A DNA stretch of 64,000 nucleotides, taken from contig NZ_LR593887.1 of assembly GCF_901538355.1 (NCBI RefSeq), forward strand, positions 806,001 through 870,000. The letters are read 5' to 3'. Below, in pieces: positions 19,149 to 28,310 of this stretch. This stretch comes from Tuwongella immobilis (GTDB lineage: Bacteria; Planctomycetota; Planctomycetia; Gemmatales; Gemmataceae). Made by a program: the position numbers and the translations under genes. The notes below the pieces were generated by a model. That model made no database searches. It saw nothing but the letters and a program-made list of their open reading frames with translations, and was not told where the DNA came from. Each line of letters opens with the position of its first letter. The stretch's first letter is position 1.

Positions 19149-19844
19149 TTACGCGTTGACCAGCCCCTTGCTGGCGAGATATTCCAGAATCATCGCCACT
19201 CCTTCGGCGGTGGAATACTTGCCGGTGTCGATGGTGAGTTCCGGGTTGACCGGTGCTTCGTAGGGGTCATCCACGCCGGTGAAGCCCATGCCTTTGCCTG
19301 CCGCAACGGCATCGCGGGCTTGCTTGTACAGCCCCTTGGGATCGCGTTGTTCGCAGACATCAATGGCGGTGCTGACGTAGATTTCGATGAACGGAATCGC
19401 GCCGGCTTTGTTGCTTTCGTGAATCTTGCGGGCGGCATCGCGGTCTTTGCGATACGGGCTGATGAAGCTGGTCAACGCCAGCAACCCGCTATCGGCAAAC
19501 AACTTGGCGACTTCGCCGATGCGGCGGATGTTTTCTTCGCGGTCTTCGGCGGAGAACGCCAGGCCAAAGCGCTTGGCTTGGGTTTCGCTGTAGCCACGGG
19601 TATCCATCAGAATCTTCGGGCCGGCGTTCAGGCCGAAGCGGATGTTATCGCCATCCAGCACATAGGCGGCATGTCCGCGTTGAATGAGCACTTGCTCCAA
19701 GGCCACCGCGAGCGTCGATTTGCCCGAGCCGGACAGGCCGGTGAACCACAGGGTTGCCCCGGTTTGCTTGAGCAGAGCGCGGCGTTCTTCGGGGCGAACG
19801 GTTCCTTCGTGCCAGGTGATCTTGGTCGCTTGAATCTCGGACAT
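19149..19844 (-). CDS. cysC: Adenylylsulfate (APS) kinase
   Basis: A 231-residue ATP-dependent kinase making PAPS from APS in sulfate activation. The P-loop is GLSGSGKST (36-44). VLDGDNIRFGLN (62-73) and FSAEDREENIRRIGEV match the family, as does DPKGLYKQAR. Between the last two motifs is an extra segment of about 20 residues (73-95, GPKILMDTRGYSETQAKRFG) that E. coli CysC lacks. No ATP sulfurylase (cysN/cysD/sat) is in the window; sulfation, e.g. of polysaccharides, is one possible use of PAPS. It lies 26 bp downstream of the SMP-30-like gene and is probably cotranscribed. Confidence 0.94.
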   Translation of the reverse strand: MSEIQATKITWHEGTVRPEERRALLKQTGATLWFTGLSGSGKSTLAVALEQVLIQRGHAAYVLDGDNIRFGLNAGPKILMDTRGYSETQAKRFGLAFSAEDREENIRRIGEVAKLFADSGLLALTSFISPYRKDRDAARKIHESNKAGAIPFIEIYVSTAIDVCEQRDPKGLYKQARDAVAAGKGMGFTGVDDPYEAPVNPELTIDTGKYSTAEGVAMILEYLASKGLVNA

Positions 19845-19870
19845 TCCGGCTTCGTCCTTTCACATGAATG

Positions 19871-20854
19871 TTATTTGGTATCCGGCACCACCTCATCCAT
19901 GGGGGTGATGTCGAGCGTGCGCAAGATGCGCATCGGTTTGCCCGGATGGCCGCGAAACCCTTTCACGCCAACGCGAGCTTGGAACACGCCTGCGGGGTTG
20001 CCCGTGGTGATGAATAACTCATCGGCGTCTTTGCCGCCAAAGGTCAGATTGCTCACCATCATGGCCGGCACTTGCACATATCCCAGTGCTTGCCCCTGGG
20101 GGGAGAGCACCGCGATGCGGCCTTGGCGTGTCTCGGGCCGCGAAAAATCCGCAACCCACAGATTCCCAAAGGAATCGAATGCACAGCCATCTCCCCCGGT
20201 GCCACCGAGCGCGTGAAACACCGTTGCCGGCCCAAGCGGCTGGTCATCGCGGGGGAGATCATACCGAAGCACTTTGCCCGTTTGCGATTCCACCACATAG
20301 AGGTATCGATTCTCGGGGTCAACTTCCAGTCCGTTTGGAAAAGCCAGATTGTCGGCAATTCGGTCCAGCCGACCATCCGGACGCAGCCGATAAATGCGAC
20401 CCGTCGGATTTTCCCGCGTGGAATGATGCGGATCGGTCCAGTAGACGTTGCCCGAACCATCGATGGTGAGGTCGTTGAGGCTCGTCAATTTTTGGTCGTT
20501 GTCGCGCTCGGCCAGCAGGTGAATTTTCCCCTCTGGCGAGATTTCCAGCAGTCCCGGCGTGCGATTATCCGCCACCAGCAAGCAGCCATCGCCCTTCAGA
20601 CACAGTCCCGCCGGGGAGAGCGAGACGTGCCGATGCAGCCGCCGTTCCCGGCTCATCCGCAACAGGCCATTGGCGCAGAAAAAGAGTTCGCCATCGCGCC
20701 AGATTGGGCCTTCCGAATAGCTCGGAGCCTGGCAATAGCGTTCGGGGACGATTTGAGCCAAGTGAGTGGCCCAGTTCGACGGTGGGGATTGAGCTTGCAG
20801 TGTCGTCAACGCGGAGAGCGACAACGCCGCAACAACAAGCAAACGAGCGCACAT
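19871..20854 (-). CDS. Secreted SMP-30/gluconolactonase-like six-bladed propeller protein
   Basis: A 327-residue protein with a clear signal peptide (MCARLLVVAALSLSAL, cleavage near LQAQS). The mature part is an SMP-30/gluconolactonase/LRE-type beta-propeller. EGPIW carries the first metal-ligand Glu (about 48). SLNDLTIDGSGNVYWTD and FPNGLEVDPENRYLYV carry the Asn and following Asp positions, and DGCAFDSFGNLWVADF the late Asp. These enzymes hydrolyse sugar lactones with a divalent metal. The real substrate is unknown. The periplasmic location, and cotranscription with cysC (26 bp), are inferred from sequence. Confidence 0.88.
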   Translation of the reverse strand: MCARLLVVAALSLSALTTLQAQSPPSNWATHLAQIVPERYCQAPSYSEGPIWRDGELFFCANGLLRMSRERRLHRHVSLSPAGLCLKGDGCLLVADNRTPGLLEISPEGKIHLLAERDNDQKLTSLNDLTIDGSGNVYWTDPHHSTRENPTGRIYRLRPDGRLDRIADNLAFPNGLEVDPENRYLYVVESQTGKVLRYDLPRDDQPLGPATVFHALGGTGGDGCAFDSFGNLWVADFSRPETRQGRIAVLSPQGQALGYVQVPAMMVSNLTFGGKDADELFITTGNPAGVFQARVGVKGFRGHPGKPMRILRTLDITPMDEVVPDTK

Positions 20855-20974
20855 GGTTGTGGTTCGATGTTCGGTGGGAGGGATTCGTAGCGGGGTCTTG
20901 TATTTTGTTTTATTCGACTTTGTCCCGGGTGTCTAGCGGCGATTCGCAAACCGATCCATTTTCATGGAATCAAC

Positions 20975-22552
20975 TCACAAATAGACATTGGGACCAAATC
21001 GCTGCCGTAGCCGATTCAGCCAGCGCTCATGGGAGCTGGAGTTCGAATGGATCGCCCCGCGAAGTGCCAGATGCGTGAATCGCTGCGGAAGCCGAGGGCA
21101 ATCGAGAATCGCTTGGATGCCCACTTCCGTGATGCCCGTGTTGCTCAGATTCAGTACCTGTAAATTGCTGACAATCGGCGAATCGAGCAAATGCAGCAGC
21201 CCACCATTCTGAATGCGGTTCCCATGAAGATTCAGCCCCAGCAAATGCGGCGCGGAATGCACCTGGCTCAATCGCTCCAGCATCTCCGCCCGCAAGCCGC
21301 ATTCCGAGAGACTCAACTCCACCCAGGGCAAGGGGGATTGCGTCGGGAAGATCACATCCAAATCGCGTTGCCCCAACGGGTTACGATCCGCATGCAAAAT
21401 CTGCAATTGGCCATGGGCCAGCCAATCTTCCAGAAACGCGAATTGCCCATTTCGCAGATCATTATCGGTGATGGAAAGTGAGCGGAGATGCCGCGCCAGC
21501 GGAGCGCGACGCAGAATCGACATCTCGGGATCGGCCAAGGAGCAATCGTTGATCTTCAGCGTGTGCAATGCGCCGGCCGCGAATCGTTCGCAGAGTGCAT
21601 GGAATCCCGATGGTCCCAACGGATTGCACTCGAGTGTCAGCACGCGCACCGGCTGCATGGCCGGAAATTCCAACCACGGGGTGATTGAGAGGGCGTCCAG
21701 CATGCAGCTTCGCAGATTTACCACGGCCAATTGTCCGGCCGTCTCCGGGAATTGCACTGCGGAAGTCTGGCGGAAGATGTTATTGTTGAGATTCAATTCC
21801 GTCAGGCGAGACATCCACGGCGATCCCAGCAAATGCGTTAGCACCTGCGGTGTCAATCGACACCCCACCGCCGAAAATTGACTCAGCGGTAAGTCAGCGC
21901 GGCACAACCCGGGCATGCGGACGTCCGCCAAGTTGGTCAGCGACACATTCAGCGAGCGCAGCTTGTGAAACCCTACCAGTTCATCCGCATACACCATCCC
22001 CGGACGGTTGAGCGCGAGTGTGAGCGACTGGACCCAATCGCGGATGCCTTCGGCGATTTTGGTCAGCGACCCCGCCGTGAACGGACGCGGCGACAGGGTC
22101 AACGCCGGGCAGCGCGGCATCGTCTCCCGAACTCGCTTCGGAATACTGTTCCAATCCCGCACCTCCAGATGCCGCAGATCGAGACAGGTGACTGGCCAAT
22201 TGGCAAGGTATTCGACGGCCGCATCATCCATCGGCTGATTGGCCAGCACGGTGACCGTGTCCACAAAGCCACGCTGGTAATCGCCCGGTTCGATTGTGGT
22301 TGTCGCGGGCATTTCTTCGGCACGCCAACTGGCTGCAAATCGTTCCAAGAGAGCGTTTTGCGTCAATCGGGCGTGGAGCCGCGCGACGGGATCTGCCGCC
22401 GAATCCGCTTCCACACATTGCGAACGAATCAAATTCGCCCGATCGGAATCGCCCTGTTCTTCGAGCCAATCGGCGAAGACCAGGCGCGGCAGATCGTCGG
22501 ATCGATTCTTGAGCATCGATCGATACAGCGGATGCTCCGGTTGGCAGATCAT
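20975..22552 (-). CDS. TIGR02996-domain leucine-rich-repeat protein, coupled to the upstream zinc-ribbon gene
   Basis: A 525-residue soluble protein. The N-terminus ([23 protein letters not shown]) is a textbook TIGR02996 domain. LRRs follow, for example LGLNLHGNRIQNGGLLHLL and LQVLNLSNTGITEVGIQAIL near the C-terminus. The chosen ATG at 22552 overlaps the upstream gene's stop as ATGA, which implies translational coupling; a longer frame exists but would lie inside that gene. The pairing with a zinc-ribbon/TM/propeller protein suggests a shared function, as yet unknown. Confidence 0.85.
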   Translation of the reverse strand: MICQPEHPLYRSMLKNRSDDLPRLVFADWLEEQGDSDRANLIRSQCVEADSAADPVARLHARLTQNALLERFAASWRAEEMPATTTIEPGDYQRGFVDTVTVLANQPMDDAAVEYLANWPVTCLDLRHLEVRDWNSIPKRVRETMPRCPALTLSPRPFTAGSLTKIAEGIRDWVQSLTLALNRPGMVYADELVGFHKLRSLNVSLTNLADVRMPGLCRADLPLSQFSAVGCRLTPQVLTHLLGSPWMSRLTELNLNNNIFRQTSAVQFPETAGQLAVVNLRSCMLDALSITPWLEFPAMQPVRVLTLECNPLGPSGFHALCERFAAGALHTLKINDCSLADPEMSILRRAPLARHLRSLSITDNDLRNGQFAFLEDWLAHGQLQILHADRNPLGQRDLDVIFPTQSPLPWVELSLSECGLRAEMLERLSQVHSAPHLLGLNLHGNRIQNGGLLHLLDSPIVSNLQVLNLSNTGITEVGIQAILDCPRLPQRFTHLALRGAIHSNSSSHERWLNRLRQRFGPNVYL

Positions 22553-24405
22553 GACGATGGCCCATCGGTGGGGAAAATTCGCAGCGTGCGATTGTCCGGT
22601 GCCAGCGCCACAACCCGATGAATCTGTGGAAGCCAAACCAGCGATCGTGTCGCCGGAAATTGTTCCGCAGATGGGGTTTCCGTTTGCCAGCGAACCGGGA
22701 CATCGGCAAGCGTGTGCTCAGCAATCGGTCCATGCTTGGGGAAAAACAAACTCGCCGATTGGGGCCCCGTGGCCATCACCGCCACCGGCAGATTGCCCTC
22801 GATTGCCGGCAGCATGATCGACCGCGACGGATACGGATTTTGCTTGGCATCCACCGGGTACAAATCGTTGGTCATCGGTCCGCGCGTCGTGAAAATCGTG
22901 CGACCATCATCGCTGGGCAGCACAAACGTCGTCGGGGCATTCCGCACGGCTCGAAACAGTTGCTTGGCTTCGATCCGCAACACGGTCGGATGACTCTCCG
23001 GCGCGGTCAGCCAAACGAACGTGGCACCATCGGTTGACGCAACCAAGGAGTGAGGCCGATGCGGTGACAAATTGCGAAATTCGCTCGGAATCGGCAGGAG
23101 TTGCATCCGGTCGAGATCGACCAGCACCATCGGCCCAAGCTGCGATTTCACCAGCAACGGGGCGGCGCGATACTGTCCCAATGCGAGATCAATCCGCGTG
23201 AGTTCGGCAGAGAGCGGCAATCGTGCGGCCGAGGCGAATTCCACCGCCGGGCCATCCAGCGGAATTTTCACCAACGCATGCGCGGCTTGATCGTAAACGA
23301 TGAGGAGATTTCGATTTCCGGCAATTGCTTGCACCGATTTGGGCACTGTGAGCGATCGACGAATGTCGCCGGTCAGAATGTCGATTTCGTGGATTTTGCT
23401 GCTGGACCGATTGAACATCAGCAGCGATTGTCCGCCGCGTGCCCAGGCGATGCGATCCGCCGTCGCGGGGAGTGCAATCGACTTCGGTTCTTCCAACGGC
23501 CCCGCGCCTTCGGCCGGTGGTGTGGGCACGCTCAACGGAAGTGGCCAATCGACGGATGCACTGGAACGGCTGACCGACGCTTCGCGGGGGAGATTCGCCC
23601 AATTCGGATCATCCTGAAATCGCGGGACATTGCCAAACGGCCCGAATCGCGGCCCGAACAGGCCGGGAAAATCGGGGCCGAGCGGGCCAAATGGGCCACG
23701 TGGAAAGTCGGGGAGTCTTGGAAAATTCGGGAAACCAGGTCCGTCGGGTTGTTGTGCTTTGGGGGCGGGCTGCGGTTCTCGTAATTTCGGTTCGTTTTGC
23801 CGTTTTTGCGGAGCCACCGGATCGCCGAAGCGCGGTTCGACCGGTTCGATGAGCTCATCGTCCGGGAGCAGCGGTGTCATGGCGATGGATGGGCGAGGAT
23901 TGGTGGAGTTCTTCGGATTGTCGTCTGCAAGCCACAGCAAGAGCCCGCCGCCGATGGCGATGACGATTGCCAAGGTGATTCCGCCCACCAACCACGGGCT
24001 GATTCCCACCGAATGGCGTGGTCTACCCCGGAAATCAGAATCGGCATCGGAATCATCATCATCCCGATCCAGATGGAGTTCCAAATCTGCGGAGTGTGAT
24101 TTCGAGGGGCGATTGGTACGCGGCGAATGGCGGGAGTTCGGACGATCGTCGGATTCCGGCACGGCAAGGCGAGCCGACTTGCGCGGGGATGGCGGCGATG
24201 GGGGCGATTGCAGGGGATCGTGTCGGGTGGCGGGCAGCGGATTTTCGGCGGCAGGTGTCCCCGAATCTTCGCCAGTTCCGCTCATCATGGCAGGCGTAAT
24301 CTGGAACGTCACCCCGCAGGTGCCACAGCGAACGGTCACATAGGCCCGGGCATTCGGGTAGTGATGTTTTGCCTCGCAATGGGGGCAACAGAACGCGGTC
24401 GCCAT
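22549..24405 (-). CDS. Zinc-ribbon, single-pass membrane protein with Pro-rich linker and propeller-like C-terminus
   Basis: A 618-residue protein of unknown function. The N-terminus has CPHC...CGTCG, a zinc-ribbon of the MJ0042-like type. A long, charged, disordered region follows (Asp/Ser/Arg-rich). A single TM helix (GISPWLVGGITLAIVIAIGG) is at about 130-155. A Pro/Gly/Phe-rich linker follows (repeated PxFP/GPFGP). The final 330 residues have repeated hydrophobic-strand units resembling a WD/NHL-like beta-propeller. Topology is probably ribbon inside, propeller outside. The ATG at 24405 is preferred to a TTG six codons upstream. Its TGA overlaps the ATG of the LRR gene. Confidence 0.78.
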   Translation of the reverse strand: MATAFCCPHCEAKHHYPNARAYVTVRCGTCGVTFQITPAMMSGTGEDSGTPAAENPLPATRHDPLQSPPSPPSPRKSARLAVPESDDRPNSRHSPRTNRPSKSHSADLELHLDRDDDDSDADSDFRGRPRHSVGISPWLVGGITLAIVIAIGGGLLLWLADDNPKNSTNPRPSIAMTPLLPDDELIEPVEPRFGDPVAPQKRQNEPKLREPQPAPKAQQPDGPGFPNFPRLPDFPRGPFGPLGPDFPGLFGPRFGPFGNVPRFQDDPNWANLPREASVSRSSASVDWPLPLSVPTPPAEGAGPLEEPKSIALPATADRIAWARGGQSLLMFNRSSSKIHEIDILTGDIRRSLTVPKSVQAIAGNRNLLIVYDQAAHALVKIPLDGPAVEFASAARLPLSAELTRIDLALGQYRAAPLLVKSQLGPMVLVDLDRMQLLPIPSEFRNLSPHRPHSLVASTDGATFVWLTAPESHPTVLRIEAKQLFRAVRNAPTTFVLPSDDGRTIFTTRGPMTNDLYPVDAKQNPYPSRSIMLPAIEGNLPVAVMATGPQSASLFFPKHGPIAEHTLADVPVRWQTETPSAEQFPATRSLVWLPQIHRVVALAPDNRTLRIFPTDGPSS

Positions 24406-24725
24406 GGGCAATCTCGATTCCAACGGGGCATTGGGATCAGCCGACTAAGCATTGATTTTACTGGCCGATCCGATGGGATTCTAGTGACAAGCTCGTTGTT
24501 AGAATGGATTCTTGGAAGTTGACTTGCGGACCATCTCGCCCTTGTGAATTCGCCCGAAATCGGATCGAATGCACGACCGATGCGGGTGGTGAAATGGTTA
24601 CCAGGGTGCAAAAGGATTTCGCTTCATGTTGAAAATTTTTGGTGGTATAACAATGGTGCAACTGAGATAACGGGCTGTCCCCAGGAACTCCCTCCTCAAT
24701 CCTGTGGTACAAGGAAGTGGATCTT
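24406..24725. other. Divergent promoter region
   Basis: 320 bp, AT-richer than the flanks, between the zinc-ribbon gene (minus) and the kinase gene (plus). No gene is seen. A weak sigma-70-like element for the kinase is listed separately. Confidence 0.4.
24623..24651 (+). promoter_or_regulatory. Possible sigma-70-type promoter of the downstream kinase
   Basis: TTCATG (24623-24628), 17-bp spacing, TATAAC (24646-24651). The -10 box is good and the -35 box is weak. It would give a leader of roughly 70 nt before the ATG at 24726. Confidence 0.3.
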
Positions 24726-26678
24726 ATGAGTGGCTGTCGCTCGGAATACGAATGGCGTGATACGCTCACACGGCCGATTTCCCCGCCGGAATTGACCGAA
24801 CTGGCCAGCCATTTGGAAAGCTGTTTTCATTGCTCGGCGATTTTGGATCGGCTCGCGCAAGAAGCCCCCTTGGCGGAACCACCAGACGCCTCCCCCGGCA
24901 ATGCGGGGACGGAAAGTCCGACTCGCATGTTGATTCGGCTGCGGGAAGATCGGGCGACCGCGAAAATTTCGGATCTGCCGCTGAAGCTCCAAAGCCCGAT
25001 TCCGCCAATTGCCGCGTCGCCGATGGTGTTTCTCAGCCCGCCCAAGAAGCCGGATGAACTCGGTTGGTTGGGACCGTATCGGGTGCTCAAGAAACTCGGC
25101 GAAGGCGGGATGGGGATGGTCTTTGCCGCCGAGGATACCTCGCTGCGACGGGCGGTTGCGCTCAAAATCATGCATCCGCAGGTGATGCTCGAACCGGATT
25201 CCCACCAGCGATTCCTCCGCGAGGCACGGGCCGCCGCTTCGCTCCAGCACGATCACATTGTGACCATCTATCAGGTCGGCACCGAAAACAGCGTGCCGTT
25301 CATGGCTATGCAGTTGCTGCGCGGGCAGACGCTGGATAGTTGGCTGCGAAGTGGCAAGCCGATGACCGTTGGCCAAGCGGTGCGAATCGTTCGACAAGTG
25401 GCTGAGGCGCTCGCAGTTGCCCACGAAAAGGGATTGGTCCACCGGGACATCAAACCGGCCAATCTCTGGTTGGAAGCGCCGAATGGCCGGGTGAAAGTGC
25501 TTGATTTTGGGCTGGCACGCAATGTCCGCTCGGGCACCGCGCTGACGCTCCCCGGCGAAGTCGTGGGAACGCCGTCGTATATGTCGCCGGAACAGGGACG
25601 CGGCCAACCGTTGGATTTCCGCACCGATTTATTCTCGTTGGGCGTGGTGCTGTACCAATTGCTCAGCGGCGAGTTGCCGTTCCAGGCACCGGATGCGCTG
25701 GGCGTGCTGGCGTCGATTCTGGTCGATCAGCCGCCGAATGTTGCCACGCGGAATCCGCAGATTCCCGAAGAATTGGCCGAATGGACGATGCGGCTTCTGG
25801 AGAAACCCGCCGCGAATCGGGCCGATTCCACCGAGCAAGTGGCATTGGCCATGAAGCGAATCGAACGCCAATTGCGCAACGGTGCTTCGGGAAGCAGTTC
25901 CGGCTTGGGACTGAGCACCCGCACCGCCAGCGATTCGGGCAAATCGATTGAATCCACCGAGAATCGGCCAAAATCATCGGGCGATACCCTGGCCGTCAGC
26001 GATCCGATGGTGGTGATTCAAGCCGACGACCCAACTGTGGATGAGGAACCCGCTTCCATCACGGGCCGAACCGCGCGGCGCAGTCGCAAGACGCTCCGCA
26101 ATGGTCCTCCCAACCGGCAACCACTGTCGATTTGGTGGCGGTATCGCTATGTCTGGATCAGTTGTGTGGTGGGGCTGTTGCTGGGCGGAGTGGGCTGGGC
26201 GTTGCTGCAGCATTCGCCGCCGGGATTTGTCGAAGTGCAAACGCGATGGCCCGAGATTCCGGTGTATGTGGAGAAGGGGAATCAGATTCAAGCGGTGATT
26301 CATCCCCAGTCGAATGCGGTCCAGCAATTGCGCCCTGGAGCGTACACGATTCGGTTGTACGGCCGCGATGCGGAGTTTTTTGAGGTGATTACGCCGCAGG
26401 GGAGCGCGGAGGTGCAGATTCGCTCGAATGATCGGCTGCGCATTCAAGTTGTCGAGAAACAGCGTGCGGATGGGCAGCCGCTGCCCCCGGAGTGGAATCG
26501 GGACGACAACGCGGGTGGGCCACCGAATCCGAATCCTCCCCGGCCCGGCGGCTTCTGGGACATGCTGAAACATGGGAAACTCGGCCCGCCCCCGCAGGGC
26601 AAACTGGGCAAAGCCGGCCCGATGCCACAACTGCCCGAGCCGCTCCAGCCGATCATCCCCAACCCGCAACCGGAATAA
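24726..26678 (+). CDS. Membrane Ser/Thr kinase with an N-terminal zinc-finger-like motif
   Basis: A 650-residue PknB-type kinase. Residues 20-45 contain H29-x3-C33-x2-C36, the HxxxCxxC pattern of zinc-binding anti-sigma domains. The kinase domain is about 118-380: LGEGGMGMVF glycine loop, VALK lysine (147), HRDIKPAN catalytic loop, DFG, and GTPSYMSPEQ. After a Ser/Thr-rich linker comes one TM helix (about 474-496, WISCVVGLLLGGVGWALL) and a 150-residue extracytoplasmic domain ending in a Pro/Gly/Lys tail. The ATG at 24726 has AAGGAAG just upstream; a GTG three codons earlier is possible. Ligand and substrate are unknown. Confidence 0.92.
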   Translation: MSGCRSEYEWRDTLTRPISPPELTELASHLESCFHCSAILDRLAQEAPLAEPPDASPGNAGTESPTRMLIRLREDRATAKISDLPLKLQSPIPPIAASPMVFLSPPKKPDELGWLGPYRVLKKLGEGGMGMVFAAEDTSLRRAVALKIMHPQVMLEPDSHQRFLREARAAASLQHDHIVTIYQVGTENSVPFMAMQLLRGQTLDSWLRSGKPMTVGQAVRIVRQVAEALAVAHEKGLVHRDIKPANLWLEAPNGRVKVLDFGLARNVRSGTALTLPGEVVGTPSYMSPEQGRGQPLDFRTDLFSLGVVLYQLLSGELPFQAPDALGVLASILVDQPPNVATRNPQIPEELAEWTMRLLEKPAANRADSTEQVALAMKRIERQLRNGASGSSSGLGLSTRTASDSGKSIESTENRPKSSGDTLAVSDPMVVIQADDPTVDEEPASITGRTARRSRKTLRNGPPNRQPLSIWWRYRYVWISCVVGLLLGGVGWALLQHSPPGFVEVQTRWPEIPVYVEKGNQIQAVIHPQSNAVQQLRPGAYTIRLYGRDAEFFEVITPQGSAEVQIRSNDRLRIQVVEKQRADGQPLPPEWNRDDNAGGPPNPNPPRPGGFWDMLKHGKLGPPPQGKLGKAGPMPQLPEPLQPIIPNPQPE

Positions 26679-26694
26679 GGAACGCAGCTGGTTT

Positions 26695-26723
26695 CGATCA
26701 ACCGAACGCCACTCGGTTGGTCG
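26695..26723. terminator. Hairpin between convergent genes
   Basis: CGATCAACCGA (26695-26705) pairs with TCGGTTGGTCG (26713-26723), 11 bp with one wobble and a 7-nt loop. It lies in the 65 bp between the kinase and the DUF1559 gene and has no strong U-tract. Confidence 0.5.
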
Positions 26724-26743
26724 CCGGTTTCGGAGATCCGTGG

Positions 26744-27724
26744 TTACTCCACGTCGGCGAGAATTTCCCCGTCACTTCGGCTACAAAATCGTCGAAGTTG
26801 CTCGATTGCGAGCGATTCTCGAACAAATCGAACACTTCCATCGCAGCGTGCGAAATTGGCCCCACCGGGATGTTCACTGCCAAAGGCGTTGACGCGCCGT
26901 TCCATGTCCGAATAGGTCGCACCGGGAAGGGGCGGCACGCGCATATTGATTGGCACAAACGCGCTCATGGTCACATCCCCTGCTGCCAGACGGCCACCCG
27001 AATTGGCCCAATAGCCGAGATTCCCCATCGGATTGGCAAAACTCCCACTCGGCGGAGTGACCACCGCGGCAGCCGCGTCGTTGTTCGCATCCACATGACT
27101 GCGTTCGCCGAATAATGCGGTATTGGAAAGGCCGTCCGTCACATCTGCGAGACGAACCGGCTGGCCATTCGGCGCGGTTTGCGAACCCGGCCCGATGACG
27201 AAGAAGATGCCATCATTCGTGGCGACGGCCGGATCATAACTCCGACTTCCCCCATTTCCACCGTAGCTGGTCAGGGCATACCAGCGATTGCTGCCACTAT
27301 TCACGGGATTCTGCGCAATGCGATCCGATGGACAAAGAAAAATCGGCACCACGGTCGCAGTGCGTGACGTGGGACCGGGTGCGGGAATCGAAGTATTCAC
27401 CAGCGGATCGGTGAGGTTCCAATCTTGGGTGATGTTGCCCTGCTCCAGATAGGGGGCCAAGGCGACAAACAGCGTGATGCCACGAAATCGGGGGGCACTC
27501 GGGAATGCGAGCATCATCACCCCCGCCGGGTATCGCCCTTGTGCCGATTCGTAATTGTGGCTGGCCAAGGCGAGTTGCTTCAAATGATTTTGGCATTTCA
27601 TCCGAGAGGCGGCTTCTCGGACTTTTTGGACAGCGGGCAACAACAATCCGATCAAGATTGCGATGATCGCAATCACGACCAAGAGTTCAATCAGCGTAAA
27701 TCCATTGCGACGCGGCATCATCAT
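26744..27724 (-). CDS. DUF1559 pilin-like protein with type II/IV prepilin signal
   Basis: About 326 residues. The N-terminus is a prepilin cleavage/methylation motif: PRRNG then FTLIELLVVIAIIAILIGLLLP, with the conserved Glu five residues after the cut. The rest is the DUF1559 domain, massively expanded in Planctomycetes, including NHLKQLALASHNYES, CPSDR and the C-terminal ARCDGSVRFV motif. Such proteins are presumed pseudopilin-like, exported through a type II/IV-like machine. The run of three ATGs leaves the exact start open: GGAG upstream best fits the second or third, and I gave the longest. It follows the ModE-like gene by 32 bp. Confidence 0.92.
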   Translation of the reverse strand: MMMPRRNGFTLIELLVVIAIIAILIGLLLPAVQKVREAASRMKCQNHLKQLALASHNYESAQGRYPAGVMMLAFPSAPRFRGITLFVALAPYLEQGNITQDWNLTDPLVNTSIPAPGPTSRTATVVPIFLCPSDRIAQNPVNSGSNRWYALTSYGGNGGSRSYDPAVATNDGIFFVIGPGSQTAPNGQPVRLADVTDGLSNTALFGERSHVDANNDAAAAVVTPPSGSFANPMGNLGYWANSGGRLAAGDVTMSAFVPINMRVPPLPGATYSDMERRVNAFGSEHPGGANFARCDGSVRFVRESLAIEQLRRFCSRSDGEILADVE

Positions 27725-27756
27725 GGCTCCGTTATTCCCAAATGAGCATAACGCGC

Positions 27757-28236
27757 CTACAATAAGTCGGAATCGGAATCGGAATCGGGCAAGGGAACTT
27801 CGGGAGACAATGGCGAGGAATCGGGCGATGGAGTCGCTGCCGGTGGTGATGGTGCCGGTGGTGATGGTGCCGGTGGTGATGGTGCCGGTGGTGGTGGCGG
27901 CAGTGGTGGTTCTTGGGCGTTGGCGAGCAGTTTGGCGATGAGTCGGCGGTACTCGGCGAGTGCGGCGATTCCGCGGGGGGTGAGTGTGGCACCGCCTCCG
28001 CCAGCGCCGCCGGTGGTGGCGAGCACGATTGGCTCGCCGGCGGCGGCGTTCATGGACTGCACCAATTGCCAGGCGCGGCGATAGGACATGCCCATTTCCC
28101 GAGCGGCAGCGGAAATGCTCCGCGTGCGGGCGATGCGTTCCAGCAATTCCGCGCGACCGGGGCCAAGGATTGTCTTGCCGTCGCATTCCACCCAGAGTCG
28201 TAACCGAATGCCCCATTGGGGGTTACCGTTGAACAT
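27757..28236 (-). CDS. ModE-type winged-helix regulator without molybdate-binding domain, with Pro-rich tail
   Basis: 159 residues. Residues 1-100 match the DNA-binding domain of ModE: RSISAAAREMGMSYRRAW is the helix-turn-helix, followed by GGAGGGGATLTPRG, the Gly-rich wing typical of ModE. The TOBE/MOP domains that bind molybdate in full-length ModE are absent; instead there is a Pro/Ala/Ser tail (PAPSP repeats) and a run of Asp/Ser. Such short ModE-like proteins occur widely, and their signal is unclear. Its own expression and that of the DUF1559 gene 32 bp downstream may be linked. No molybdate transporter is near. Confidence 0.85.
   Translation of the reverse strand: MFNGNPQWGIRLRLWVECDGKTILGPGRAELLERIARTRSISAAAREMGMSYRRAWQLVQSMNAAAGEPIVLATTGGAGGGGATLTPRGIAALAEYRRLIAKLLANAQEPPLPPPPPAPSPPAPSPPAPSPPAATPSPDSSPLSPEVPLPDSDSDSDLL
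27841..27900. repeat. 15-bp tandem repeat coding the Pro-rich tail
   Basis: CGGTGGTGATGGTGC occurs three times exactly (27841-27885) with a fourth diverged copy (27886-27900). On the coding minus strand it gives the repeating PAPSP tail of the ModE-like protein. The unit is likely to vary in copy number by slippage. Confidence 0.9.
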
Positions 28237-28310
28237 AGCGGGTTCCTGTGCTGATGCCCCATGTGTGAATGTCTTGGAGAATGATGGTAATCCATTTGGG
28301 AGAGCGGATC

